DNA of 64,000 bases, from contig OX596345.1 in assembly GCA_951394405.1 (NCBI GenBank), positions 558,001 to 622,000 of the forward strand, written 5' to 3'. The position numbers and the translations under genes were made by a program. Positions 1 to 12,519 of the stretch are shown here, in pieces. The notes under the pieces were generated by a model that had not been told where the DNA came from, ran no database searches, and saw nothing but the letters and a program-made list of their open reading frames with translations. Source of the DNA: Coprinellus micaceus (Eukaryota; Basidiomycota; Agaricomycetes; Agaricales; Psathyrellaceae). The first letter of the stretch is position 1. The number at the start of each line of letters is the position of its first letter.

Positions 1-9
1 GGCCTAACC

Positions 10-2750
10 ATGCCGCCAACGTTAAAGCGGTTCATGAGTCTGAAAAACTCCAAGGGGGAGGAGCGAAAAGGTCGCCCTGTCGCTTCCCGCGCTAACAGTC
101 TCCTCACAGTCGAGAAACCGAAGCGCACACGCAGTCGCAGTCGGCTGGGGAGGGATGTCACCCATATGGAGAAGAAAGCGAAGAGAAAGGCCAAGGTCGG
201 TCTATTGATGACGAAGGAGTTCGCAACCGCTGTCGAGGACACTCGAGCAGAGGTGGAGAGGATCGCGAACGAATGCAGGGCAAATAATAGGAAGTTCCGG
301 TGAGGGTATTCGCCACTTCGAGCGCCCGGTGCCTTAACCCCTGTTTATCCCTTCACATGCTGTAGAGACTGTGACTTCGACCTGGAGTATGATCAGCACC
401 GTTGCCTGCAGGGCTTTGGCAGCGCAGTCGCTACTGGCAAGGACGTTCAGCGCGTCACGGAGATATTTGATAACCCGATTTTCTTCCCTGCGGGTGGATC
501 TCCTAATTCAAGTGCTATTCGCCAGGGTGCATTGGGAGACTGCTACTTCCTGTCAGCGTTGGCTACTGTCTCCAGTCTCCCCGGACTGATCGAGAAGATA
601 TGTGTTGCGGTACGCTCGATAGCTGCATATCGGGATGCTAGGCTGATATCTGCTTCCAGCGAGACACCGAGGTCGGTGTGTATGGCTTCATCTTTTATCA
701 GGACCAAGGATGGGTGGGTGTGATTGTGGACGAGTAAGTTGTGAATCCTTGTGATCTGGTTCTCTCAACACGATCCAGTTCACTTCGAGCCCTTTCCCGA
801 CACAACGGCTAATGTGATATACAGTATGCTGTGCACGAACATTCCCAAGTACGAATCGTTATCTCAAGGGGCCAAAGAGATCCTCCACGAAGACAAGGAG
901 AAATTCAACGAGACTGCGAGGAAGGGCGGCCGGATTCTCGTTTACGCGAGGGCTGGGAGCAGCGATGAGACCTGGGTCCCTCTCATCGAAAAGGCCTATG
1001 CAAAGCTCTACGGGTGTTATGCACATCTTGAAGGAGGGTGGACTAGTCAGGCAATAGAGGAGCTCACTGGGTCGGTCTTTTGATGTGCCTTTCCTTTGAA
1101 TAGCCGCTCATGTTCCATCTATTGTTTCTTGCTTAGCGGTGTTGCGAGCAGGATAGCAACACGCGTACGTGGTGTTCCTCATCCCTTGTCTAAAGGTAGA
1201 GCGTCAGCTGATCTATGTTTCCCGGTGGCAGGACGTCCTTAGTATTGACAGTTTCTGGAAGAACGAGCTTTCCAGAGTGAACAAAGACAGGCTTTTCGCC
1301 TGTTCCTTCACCGCACTCGACGCCCCTGATGACTCTCCAGACACCAGCCCCGTTGTTGAAGGCCTATACAGCAACCATGCATACGCTATCCTGCATGCCC
1401 AAGAGGTCGACGGGAGGCGCTTCGTTGTTTTGCGCAACCCGTGGGGTAAAGGAGAATGGAAAGGTGCTTGGTCTGATGGGGCGAAAGAGTGGACACCTGA
1501 ATGGCTGAAGTGCCTTCCCCAACTGCACCACACGTTCGGTGACGATGGGCAATTTATCATGGAGTGTAAGTCCAACCATTTAGCACCCCCTCTTTCGCAT
1601 GCTAATGTGATTACCATAGACAAGGATTTTCTTCGCTATTTCGCTAACGTAGAGCGGGTCGTCCTGTTCAATGATACATGGTCGGTCTCCTCGTGCTGGC
1701 TAACAGTACCACTCCTCGCCATCCCGATGGCGCCAGCGTATGGGACTCTATCCTGTAGGCCCTGTTCTCCCAAGACTGTGAAGGAAAGACTGGCTTACGT
1801 CCCCGCCCGCAGACCACGTCGTCATTCCAGGCCCTCGGAAGAACAAAGCCGTCTTCGTCCTCGCCCAGCTCAACAACCGCGCCTTCTTGAGCATCAAGCC
1901 TGCAGTCTGGCTCACTTTTGAGTTCAGCCTCGTCAGGCAAGGCGAGTACTCTCCTCTGGCGACGCGGTACCCTGTCAGACCCTTCAATGGGACGGCCACG
2001 CTTGAAATGGAGTTGGAAGCTGGGGAGTACATCGTCTACGTCAAGTATGACCAATGGCGTACCCTTAATCCGGAGAAGGACTATGAGAAATGGGTCATGG
2101 AAAAACGCACATATCCGGACGTTGCCAAGGACGTACGCTCAGTCTGTTCCAAGCCGTTGTGCAACTGGGTCGCTGACGCGCATCACCATCACAGGCTTCG
2201 TACCGAATGGTTTCCAGAATCTTGACCAACAAAGTGAAGGCACTGTCTCTCACTCAAAGTTAGTCGCTCCGACACGTATGGGACTGGGGATAGCTGATAA
2301 ACAAACTCTCACCTAGACTGGGATGGCGTCGGAGAGACAGACTACCTCCGCAAGACGCTGGAAGATGTCATTCGTGAAGATATTGAAGAGATGCTGACAG
2401 AAGAACCCAAATCCGGATCCGACTCAGATTCCTCTTCAAGTGATTCAGACAGCGACGACGAAGTCGCGAGCAAGAAAGATGAGGGTACTGACACTGAACC
2501 GGGGGGAGGCGAGGGAACGAAGAACGACGAGAGAAAAGAAGAGAGTGCGACAGTGGGGGAAGTCACAATCGCAGTGCCTGAGCCTAATAAGGCGCCGGAG
2601 AAGAAAGAGGTGTCCCCAACAGAATGGGTAGACCTTTTGGACGATCTGGGTGAACAGGCGGCGCTTGGATTGAGGGTATACACCCAGACCCAGGACATTG
2701 CGCACATCACCGGGCGTATAAGATCGGAGGATGTCAACTGGGAATACTAG
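10..2750 (+). CDS. Calpain-like cysteine protease 1 (CysPc family), 10 exons
   Basis: Intracellular, probably Ca-regulated, papain-fold protease. I join exons 10-299, 366-609, 660-733, 825-1070, 1137-1164, 1232-1565, 1620-1754, 1813-2132, 2195-2258 and 2317-2750, which sum to 722 codons plus stop. The catalytic triad is visible: Cys156 in QGALGDCYFLSALA, His343 in NHAYAI and Asn363 in RNPWGKGEW. A calpain beta-sandwich-like region follows (about residues 410-560), then an Asp/Ser/Glu-rich linker and a conserved tail (GLRVYTQTQDIAH). The first 96 residues are basic and Lys/Arg-rich. The paralogue at 21192-24213 has the same intron positions, and several exons have identical lengths (74, 246, 135, 64 nt), which supports the model. 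The donor at 1071 (GTCGGT) is weak. The ATG lies only 9 nt inside the window, so the true start could be upstream. Unlike its paralogue it has no C-terminal membrane segment. Confidence 0.88.
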
Positions 2751-2995
2751 TGGTCGGTGGAAGGAGTGTGGAAGTATGTACAGTTGCATAGTAGCCTCAA
2801 TGGGCTGAATAACGTTACGACGAAAGGAAAGAAAATGATGGACAGTAAATAGTATGCGAAATCCAGATAGCGGAACTGAATCGAGGACGAGAAGTAACCG
2901 GGGAGAACTGGGAATGAGATAATGCGGGGGAGAGAAATAGTCCATCGGGGGGTGGCGAGGGATTGGACGACTGATTAGACTTACAATCGACCAAA

Positions 2996-5900
2996 TCATC
3001 GACGATGCAACCACCCTACCTCCAGGCCTGTCATGGTCCTCAGAGCCTCTGGATAAGCGGTGTTGCTCTCCTTCAACAACGCCGCGACTCTCTGACAGAT
3101 CGTCATTGGATAGGAAAGGTACTCCGCTTGTGGGAAGCCTGGGTATTTGTCCAACAGTCTACACACGAAACGAGGTCAGCCTAAAGATGACAGGTGAATT
3201 AAACGCGATGGACGCACGTCTTCAAATCTGTCGCAGCCTCCGACGGCCCAACCAGCTTATACAAGACCTTGGCGGCCATGATCGACCCGCTCTTGGGGAT
3301 CGCTCGGGACCTCGGAGTCGTGTACGCCAGTCGCATCTTGGGCTTAAACAACCAAACTAGGATCCTTGGCTTCTCGTCCTCTTCGTCTCGTATCACGAAG
3401 CGGTACGATGCGTGGGCGTTCACGTACTCCATCATGTCCTCGACGATGAAGGCTGATAGAGGTATCCTGATCGAGTCGGAGGGGTTAGGGGTGACGGGGC
3501 GTATGGCGTATTTCAGCACTCGATAACACGTCGTTGTTGAGGGTTCTGCTTCGGACGATGAGCTGGAGGTTCGTGTGGTGCAGCGGCCGACAACGGCACC
3601 GCAGAGGCACCGGCAAACTCTCCAATCTTCGTGGTTCTGCAAGGCGGTAAGTAGTCAGCATCGTGGCCAGCGTGTTGGGGGAAGAAAGAGGGAAAGAAGA
3701 TCAAGACGATGAACGTAAGGATGTATTCACATGTGTAGCCCCCGCACGATGTCCTTACTGAGCGAGGGTTGTTTGAGTGGAAGTAATCTATATTGGACGC
3801 TTTGCATCAACCGGTGCATCGAGCCTCCCTTTGGACCATTTGTCGCAGCCACCCCACCAACCTGCCTATGCACACGACAAGATGCAGGCCTGACCTCCAG
3901 GAGGAGAAACCTGCAAGGGTTTCGTCCGCCACAAGAAGCTACGGCAAGCACAAAGGGTGATAGGAGGCGGCGAGGTGACCACATGACACAAGGGGAGGAC
4001 ATCGACCGTTGGTAGGAGCCCAACGCCGGTCTTCTTGATCGCCCGTTTAAGTAGCCACACAAACGACAGAGAGCATTCGCACCAACAGGAGAGTGCAAAA
4101 ATGCAAGCAATTACAGGACACTCACCTTATCCTCGACTTGAGCGCTTAGCATGTTCTGCCTTGACACCACGCTCTCCTCAAACAACAAGTAACTCCCGCC
4201 GACATACGTCTGCCCGGGGCTCGGCCAAAACCCAGCCTTCCCATGCTTAATAACCTGGTCATGCAGCTTCTGATCGGAGTGGCACATCCAGGCTTCCACA
4301 AGTTCCTCCCAATGCTCCGATGGTAGGTCGCGGTATGACATTACTCGTGGTGGAGGAGGCGAAGGGGACGACCCAGGCGATTGTGTTCTCGGTGGAGAAG
4401 GCGAGGCCGAAGCTGACGAGCCATGGATCTGGATTAAAGGCAATGAACAGCTTGCACACGCGAATCCACTCGGGTTCACGCTTTCCAGCTTCGTTGCGTC
4501 TAGCAGTGGAGAGTTGATGTCCCCTCCCTCCTCAACCACCCCGCCAGGTGGTGCCACTGTGCTGAGCTTCACCTCATAGTGCCCCTGCATAACTCGGACC
4601 TCCTTCCGCCCAGGCGTGGTCCGAGCGGGGAGAATAAGGGGGAGCGACGACGAGGACCCCGACTTGACGACGAGATGGTCACCGCCCGTTGAGATGTGCT
4701 CGGGGAATGGCGGCAGGATCTCCGCTATGAGGTCCGTCGTGGTGGATGGCTGGCCAGTCGTGGTCGTGAAGAAGACGAGCACATGGTGCAGGTTCTCGTG
4801 GTTCTCGGCAACGTAGACAATGTCGAACGCTGCAAGGTGAAGAAGGAAGATGAGTTGGGCATACATTGGCATAGCGATGCAATGAGGAGTTGAACCTACC
4901 CTGTTCTTGGCTCTTGGTGGCATTCTTCGAAGACGACGACGCGCTACTTCCCGAACTCGAACTCTTCCTCAACCACGCTAGAGGTGGGGCCGACAAGCTT
5001 CGATTCCGACTGCTGCTACCACTACTGCTCTTGTTCTTCTTGTGCTTCCCTCCAGTGGTCCCTTTGGCTGCAAGGTCTTCTGGAGGGACGTTCTGCGCCA
5101 CGAATTCGGGGAGGCTGAGCTTGACAGATGGATCTTGGAGAAGTTCAGAGTCTGGAGGTACGCGTTCGCGGATGAATTCGGGGAACGTGAGCTTCGCTGA
5201 GGGGTCTTTGACCTTGGGGCTGAGGACGGCGTCCTGACCGTGCATTCTCCCAGCGTCCGAATGCTGCATGAGGCCTTCCACAAAGGCTTCGCGCTGTGAA
5301 GGGCTGATATGAGTTTACAGAAACCAGCGGTTGATTAACCTTCTTACCTTCGCGATATCCTTCATCTTTGCCTTCTCCAACAAACCCTGCATCCCGTCCT
5401 CGAGAATGACTGATTGGTCTACCAGCTTTCGTTCCGACGCCTTGCCAAGCATGCCGATTATGTTCTCCAACTCCTGCTTGTCCCTCTCCTTTCCTTTCCT
5501 CGAAGATAACGATCCCTCCTTCCTTGCCTTCTCGAGCTGTGCGAGCTTCGACGACTTGAGTTCGACGCGTTGATTGTGCAACTGTGGAGCGACCAGGTAA
5601 AGCCGGTCAATTGCCATCGCGACCCCTTCCAGGTCCAACCGCATCTTCTCGTCTGATATCCTTGAGGAAGCCGCAGATGAAAGCCTTTCGAGGTGATGAG
5701 TATCCTCCCTGTGCTTGGACTTGTCAAGTGAAGGACGCCCAGTGCCATCGTATTCTGGTGGAGAATCAAAGTCGTACAGTGTATCTTGGTCGTAGTCGTA
5801 TTGTGGCGGGAGGTTTTCTTGGTAGAACCGTGGCAATCGTTCCGTACGTTCCTTGCACATGGAAACGATGCTCTCGAGTTCTCGGTCGATTTGAGACCAT

Positions 5901-6713
5901 AGTATTGCCGTTTCCAGGTTCGCGCCTGACGAGGCCTGTGTGAGGCGCTCGAATTGGAGCTCGTTCAATTGGCGAGTGAGAGCATCGTACATGTCGATCG
6001 GGGGAGGTGCATCAACGTTACGTGGCGTATTCGTCGAAGTAGAGGCGTTGATAGGCGTCGGGTTAGAAGCATGGAGAGATGAAAGGCGGTCGAAATAGGC
6101 TAGAATTGTGGCTAGTGAATTTGCAAGGGCTGCGTCGTGCGGTGAAAGGGTCGGTGACAAGCTGCGAACACGCTCCCGGAGCTCGCGCGCCAACTCCGCC
6201 TCTGAGGTAGCTTGGTGCATTTCCACCATTTCTTCAGAGGTTGTTTGCTGGGTTCTGAGGTTCGTCACAAGTGTTTCTAATCCACTCGCTTCGAGCTGGT
6301 GGGCACTCGATGTCGCCGGGGACGAAGGCATCGAATGTCGTCGATCGGGAACGATGCTCTTCCACTCGGTGGATCCCGACAGGAGAGTATTCAGAGTCAT
6401 GATGCATGACTTCTGAAGGGTAGCTATCGAAGGTAGGATGTCTGTCTAAATCTCGTTCAGTGGTCGCCCCGTCGACAAAAATTGCTGTGCGTACCAATCC
6501 TCCATCCTGCCCCACTTCTTCCTCCTCCACATCTGCTTGCTGAACAACGGGCTCTTCGATATGTTCATCGGAAGTAATGAACGGGTTACGAGAAGCCTCT
6601 GCTCGCTGTTCGCGCTGGAGAAGCTCCGTCGGGAAAGGTGCAGGGACTCCGCCCGCTATCGTCACTGTCGTCGGCGCCGTTGGCGCTGTGTGCGGCCTCG
6701 AAATCGTCGCCAT
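2996..6713 (-). CDS. UBE3D/HECT_2-type E3 ubiquitin ligase with long N-terminal extension
   Basis: Exons, in transcription order, are 6713-6495, 6445-5348, 5293-4900, 4829-4126, 3636-3218 and 3158-2996. They sum to exactly 998 codons plus stop, with every junction phase-consistent. Residues about 571-998 resemble the HECT-like E2-binding family (human UBE3D). Seen are a CASC pair, the block LPSEHWEELVEAWMCHSDQ, then WRVCRCLCGAVVGR and YRVLKYAI. Known members bind E2s and act in ubiquitin transfer through conserved cysteines. The first 570 residues are Ser/Pro/Glu-rich with predicted coiled-coil stretches (for example KGKERDKQELENI) and a Lys/Ser-rich segment; I do not recognise that part. The intron at 3637-4125 is 489 nt, about eight times the local norm. 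A TATA box lies 66 nt upstream. The gene converges on calpain 1 with 245 nt between stops. Two separate genes remain possible, but no stop codon or alternative start forces a split. Confidence 0.8.
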
Positions 6714-7870
6714 GGTGTCTATACTGTGGCCTGTGTTGTCGACGGCGAGAGATCGCAGGAAGACCTCCTGGATTATCCTTTATAAAAAGGCTTCTGGTGG
6801 CGATTGCGCGCTACTCGCTTCGTGTGCCTGAATCTGAATTCTGATTGAAGTGGATGGGAAAAGGTTAGAGAGATAAATGAAAGTCGCGTTGCTGTAATAG
6901 TTGACTAGAAGTGTTCAAGTCATTTCTTCTGCGAGTGTCCAGCGCTCGAATAACGTAGTTTCCACCAATTTGGGGAGAGGCAGAGAGAGGGAGGATTCCA
7001 ACGGTGACTCTGGACTTGGTCGAGGGGGCTCGAGGTGAAGCAGTGGGCACGTGAGGGGAACGCGTCGATAATAAATAGGCGCAAATATTCGCTGGGAGTC
7101 ATATAATATCCCGACTTTCTCATCGCCTCAGGCCGCTTCCCATCCTTCCCGTTTCCCTCCATCCACCGCTGCCCTAGCACATATATCTGTCTTTGAGTCC
7201 TCGCTTTTGGCCCATCTCGCCAGGCATGGACCAGGCGCCAAATCTGATTGGATCGCGCACTAACTCCATAAGGTGTGCCACTTGGTGCCCACCCGCCAGC
7301 CTACCAGACGCCCAAAATGAGGAAGTGGGGTGACCGAGTTACTTTTGACATTTTCGTTTCAAATTGCGCGTAGGCTCACTCCAGGAGGGTCGATTTTATT
7401 CAGACGCCCACAGGTAAGTTTAACATTCACATCCATATTTTGGCTCGAGCCAACTGAGTCTAGGAGGGAGTTGACGCATACAGCCCCTGTACCAGAGCAA
7501 GTGAAGCCACATCGGCACACTGGATGCAACCTCGCGATGCGACGCCAAGAGGCCGCCCGCAGGAAAGACGCTGCGGTCGGGGTGTGGCCGCCGGCGTGCG
7601 CTTATTTGTACACGACCTCGCGTACAAATAATCCCGCCGTTCTGCCCCCCACGTGTGGGAATTCGCGCCTGAGCGCGTATCCATATGCGGAACCCCATAC
7701 CACGCGTTTGGCGCCATTTGACGGCATCTTCCACTCGGTTTCGCAGCCTTGCCTTCCTTCTATCACCTCCGCGACCCCTTGATACCCTTATAACGACTAA
7801 CCTCACGCTGGACGACCCATTACGACCCCAAACTACCCCAGAGCGCTCGCAGGCCGAGGAAGCAAACGCA
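6714..7870. other. Divergent intergenic promoter region
   Basis: 1.16 kb between the UBE3D-like gene (-) and the WD40 gene (+). It holds a TATA box for the minus gene, a perfect 8-bp inverted repeat (ATTTGTAC at 7604-7611, GTACAAAT at 7622-7629) and a pyrimidine-rich stretch near 7740-7860 before the WD40 start. I see no credible gene in it; the open frames across 7330-7782 overlap on both strands and lack protein-like composition. Confidence 0.6.
6779..6784 (-). promoter_or_regulatory. TATA box of the UBE3D-like gene
   Basis: TATAAA on the minus strand, 66 nt upstream of the ATG at 6713. It matches the TATA-to-start spacing seen for other genes in this window (about 65-110 nt). Confidence 0.45.
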
Positions 7871-10800
7871 ATGGCATCGAGTGCTACTATCCATGAACAA
7901 GACGGCCCAAATTCCCCGATGTCGCCATTATCATCTGGCCGCCAGTCACCATCTCGGAAGGAGACGATACTGAGTCTGGTGGAAATGCTACTGCAGGAGA
8001 GTGGACATGCTGCAAGAGGTGAGCCATATATTCCCTTTGTTAGAGCAATTACTCATTTTGTCAAAGCCAAGGCGCAAACCCCGAGCTTTGAAGACGACCG
8101 GGACGTTCGTGAGTACTCCTAGCAGAGACCAATCTCCGAATGAGGCTCATCGGATACAGCGAGCGTCGACGAATATCTGCAAGATGCTGGTGCGGAGGCC
8201 TTCAACAAATTCCAAAGGTGCGCGTCGGAGGACTCTCCCGTTGCCCGGTCATCACTGCTAACAGCCACTAGATCAATCAACGCACTCGATAAAGAGGTAT
8301 AGACTTTACCAGGTTCACCTCCGAAGCTTCCTAAACTCAACTAAACTTCAGCTTCGAAACTTTGCCAATGCAGCACGGCAATTAGGAAGTTCGGTCGCCA
8401 TCCTATCCTCCGCATTCCGGCTTCGTGAACGAATTGCCCAACTGCTCTGGCTCTATAGGGAGAATGCAGCAGACCTGTTCCCCCGCAAAGTTTCTCATAT
8501 GGTCCGCGAATCGGCGACCATTGATCAGTTACTAGGAGGGCGAAAACCAAAGGCGTCTCTGAGGAAGAAAGCCCACCTCCACACCCAACGCCCCATCATC
8601 GCCGAGGACTTGGATCCAGAGGGGTTCCCAGACCTTCTCGAAGATCTGGCCGAGGACGTCAAGACGTTTCTCAATTGCCTCAATGAATTCCCCGAATTTA
8701 CTGATGAGGGCGTAAACGCGTCCATACTTTCATTTGAAGGTGACCTCAAGGTGTGTAATTGTCGGCATTAACTTTCTCCGTCGCTGAAGCCCCCCTCAGT
8801 ACTGGTCCTCGTGCTTGCGCGAGTACACGAGTGAGTATTAGTTACGCGGCTCCAGTTCGCTCCATTGACCTCCGTTCAGATCAATTTCGGTACCCTGCAG
8901 TTCAGCGTTACATTCACGAGCTATCGCAGGAAATGGGGGACCATATCAACGGTATCACATCCTCTCTCCGCATGTTCATTGAAGTTGGTAAGGCAATTAA
9001 CATTCCGCTTCTACCTCGCGTCACTAACTCTCTCAAAATTCAAGGTGTCCCGACGATCCGTTTCGCACAGAAGCATGGTTCGACGAATCTACTCAACCTC
9101 TCCACTATCGCGACCTTCTTCTCTGCGGTCACTGCAACAACCATGCAATTTTCGTATGAGCTCGAGCCCAAACTCCCTCTATCTGCTGCGGTCAACAGTT
9201 TCTGGTTCGCATCTTTGGTATTCAGCATTGCAGCCGCGGTCAACAGCCTACTTGGTTTGACCTGGAAACAGGCCATGTAGTGAGCATTTACCATTCCTTC
9301 TGTCATTCTTTTTAATCCCACTGACCCCACTTGCTGGTCAGCCGTTCACCGGGGCATCGTGTTCCTTGGTGGGTCTTGATTTGGATCAAACGCTCCCCGC
9401 TCGTTTTCCTCGTGCTCTCAGTTGCGTGCTTTTCCGTTGGACTGTGCGTGTTCAGTTACGCCTCCGAGCAGGTAAGATGGGCGTCTCACTCCAGAAAGCA
9501 TCACCACGTTGGCATATTCTAATTGGCTTGGCATAGGCACCCATCACATCCACACTTACTACGGTCCTAACGGCATTTACTTCCTTCGGCCTTGCTGCTG
9601 TCTCTGCTTGGTTTGCCTCGGAACGTTGGGCATTCTCTCGACACAGGGGACAAAAATGGCTCAGCGATGTCCTGGGGGAAACGATGACCGAGTTTGTGCG
9701 GTACCCGGGCATTAGTTGGATCTACGGATTCTGCAGGTTCTTGAGTCGGCACTTCGTGAAACTCCATCGCCTTACGAAACACGCGGTGGAAGTCGTTTCA
9801 GACACGTTCAGGTGGTGTTGTCGATCCGGAGAGACGGAAGAGGATGGTGATGACGTCGAACTTGGGAGTGCGTCTGCCCGGACCTCGGAGACCAAAGCAG
9901 ATGCGGACAAGTACACACCCAAGCCAGAGATGAAGCACGCGAGAAAGAGACTGGCGACGGTTTTACTCGAAGATGGGCATGCCACACCTATGACCTCCCG
10001 AGGCTCTCTACCAACCCCGCCTCTGTCACCCCGGGGTCCTCCCCCAGTTCCCGTTACCTCTCCGGTGTCCCCCGCCCCACCAACACCTGCAAGCCCGGCA
10101 CCTGCTTCTGAAGCCCCAGCTGTGACACCGCTTCCCTCTATCCTATCGGATGGGGCAAGGCCTATTGGCTCACCTAGCCATGGGAAGCTGCTCTGGAAAA
10201 ATGCGATCCGAACCATCAAGCTGCACAACAATCTGAATGGAGCTGGGAGCTCGTCCTCCGCCATGCCTTTCAACTTGGGAACCATAGGAGGGGGAGGCCC
10301 TGGGGAAGCAAGTGGATCAACACCACGGCCAATACCAGTTCGCAAGGACACTGGATCCTCTTCTGTAGCCGTGGGGCCCGACCGATCTGCTACTACAATA
10401 GTGGCTAGGCGTGGTATGACTCTTGGAACACCCGAACCAATTTCGACGGTTAAATCCCGGTTATCTGCGTTGATGCCGAAGCTGTTGATGCTGGAAGCTA
10501 CACAGGACCTCCCCGCTCACTCAGCTCTGGTGCGACACGTTCAGTTCAGCCCGGATGGAAAATATATGGCGACAAGCAGTTGGGACCGGACGAGCGTCAT
10601 CTTTGAGGTCGGCGACCCGTTTGTGAGCCATCGTACACTGGGCCATACACACGGCTTCGTTGGGCAGGTTGCTTGGTCAGTTTGATGCTTCAACGTTTTT
10701 CTCGACACAAGGTTGATTGTGCGTGACTTAGGTCGCCGACTGGGAACATTCTCTTGACAAAGCTGAACAGAGGGATCAAGGTTTGGACTGCAGAGGACGG

Positions 10801-12078
10801 TGTCTGCAAGAAGATGATTGATAGGGGAGTTCAAGTGGAAACCTTGACATGGATGCCTGATGGACAATGTATGTATTGACAAACCCTGGTGGGTGTACTC
10901 GACTGACCATGTACCGTTTCTCCCGTAGCATTCCTTTCCGTGGAAGGATCGTCCGTAACGAGGCTGGTAAGCCCCCTTCTCAGTTATTATTTCCCCCGCT
11001 CTCGGTTTACTAATGGTATGGCGGTTTAGAACCTTCGAGGCGCGATACTGGATGAATATGACTTTGGAAACGTCAAGCTGCATGATGTCGCAGTGTTACC
11101 AGATATGTCGAGGATCATCGGTGTTGGTCCACTGCGGGAATCGCCAACGGGCTTGCAGCCTAGCAAATCCAGGGTTGAAAAACGTCTAGTCGGTGAGCAT
11201 CGATTCCCTTCCTCTGCCAAGACCTCTAAACTGAACATCCCCATAGTCTACAATATTCAGCACATGATGATCGAAAGGTTTGCACTTCTCCCGCCGCAAC
11301 TCAACTTGATCTGACTCCCAGCGCGCAGTTCAACCCCGGTGCTCAACGATGTCCGTGACATTACTATCGCAGAAGCTAGAAGCGGGTTCATCGCTTTGAT
11401 CAGCTATGAAAACAAGGCCCCTCCGCAGCTGTGGAAGATCGACATTATCAAGGATCCGAAGACGGAGTCCCCGTCTGGCATGGTCGCCCGGTTGACCTTG
11501 AGGCACACATACATGCCCAAGATTAAAGTTGACTTCGCGGGCCCAAGTTACTTTGGTGGGAAGAACAATGAACTGGTATTGTGCGCTGGGAAAGGTGCGT
11601 TTCGCCCCCACCTGGCTACCTTTCGTGGATGAGGCTGATCGAGATTTCATTCACTTTAGCTGGCGATATACACATCTGGGACCAGGAGTCGGGTGCTTTG
11701 CTACACCTTATCCGCGCGAAGGCAAACGGAGGGGACCTTACGTGTCTGGCGTGGAACCACGCGGCCGAGGATCCGTACATGTTCGCCACTGGTAGCCACG
11801 ATGGCGGTGTGCGCATCTGGACGCGTTTGCCAGAGGAGCTTGATCCCAGTCATACCGCGGACTTGCCATTGCCACGATCAAGGAGCCTGCACAAAGCTTG
11901 GGGGGGTCTCAGCCCGAGGACAGCGAGTCCGGAGGATGACGATATGGATGGTGAGGACGACGCCTCACTCAAAAGTGAGAGGGGTAGCATTACAGGAGCC
12001 GGGGGAGGACCGGGCTGGGCCCAAAGAAAAGGACCTCCTCCACCATTGAGCTTTACGAGCTCGGAATCTTCCAGGTGA
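7871..12078 (+). CDS. Membrane-anchored WD40-repeat protein, 16 exons
   Basis: Exons 7871-8018, 8067-8108, 8160-8217, 8272-8296, 8352-8750, 8800-8830, 8880-8987, 9045-9279, 9342-9471, 9537-10675, 10732-10868, 10929-10966, 11030-11192, 11247-11277, 11329-11594 and 11660-12078 sum to 1122 codons plus stop. The N-terminal third carries four hydrophobic segments (exons 8-10, for example LVFLVLSVACFSVGLCVFSY). A Pro/Ser/Thr-rich linker follows. The C-terminal half is a WD40 propeller: HSALVRHVQFSPDGKYMATS, the NILLTKLNRGIKVW blade, YFGGKNNELVLCAGKAGDIH and GGVRIWTRLP. The propeller resembles fungal WDR26/GID7-like proteins; the membrane part suggests organelle-membrane localisation. Its partners are unknown. 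Placing it in the GID/CTLH pathway would be inference only. The gene converges on a DUF6534-like gene, with 441 nt between stops. Confidence 0.82.
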
Positions 12079-12519
12079 AGATGAAAAAACGGTCCAAAGT
12101 AACCCGAAGAACGAACGTTATGAACACAACGACTGGATACGGATAGCCTGCTATGACCCTTATGACTTCCGTCACGGACGACACTAGATTTCGGTTTCGG
12201 GCGGACTGGTACCACCACTGGCCTTCAGCGGGACGGATGGATTTGCAGCGGAACTAACGATTTTTTATTCTCACTAACTCGTTATAGTATTTCATTTGGT
12301 AGCTGTTGTAGACCTAAATGTATTAGTACACTCAAGTAGACTGGCGAGAGCCGTGAACCAACGAGCATCAAAGCAATGGATATACCTAACACGAGCGCCG
12401 ATTCAGTGGCCCCACGTCCCCGCTATGAAGGACCGGACCATCATTAGAGGAAGTGTAGCGCAGCCTTCAGAGTATCCGACGCTCTACTAGTACTACACGC
12501 CGGAAAGGTTCATACTATT
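12079..12519. other. Convergent intergenic region
   Basis: 3' ends of the WD40 gene (+) and the first DUF6534-like gene (-) meet here. It is AT-richer than the flanks, for example around 12260-12300. No gene or repeat was recognised. Confidence 0.5.

Noticed and set aside
3727..4110. Extra coding exon inside the 489-nt intron of the UBE3D-like gene
   Set aside because: The flanking exons join in phase without it and the internal open frame has no conserved HECT_2 sequence.
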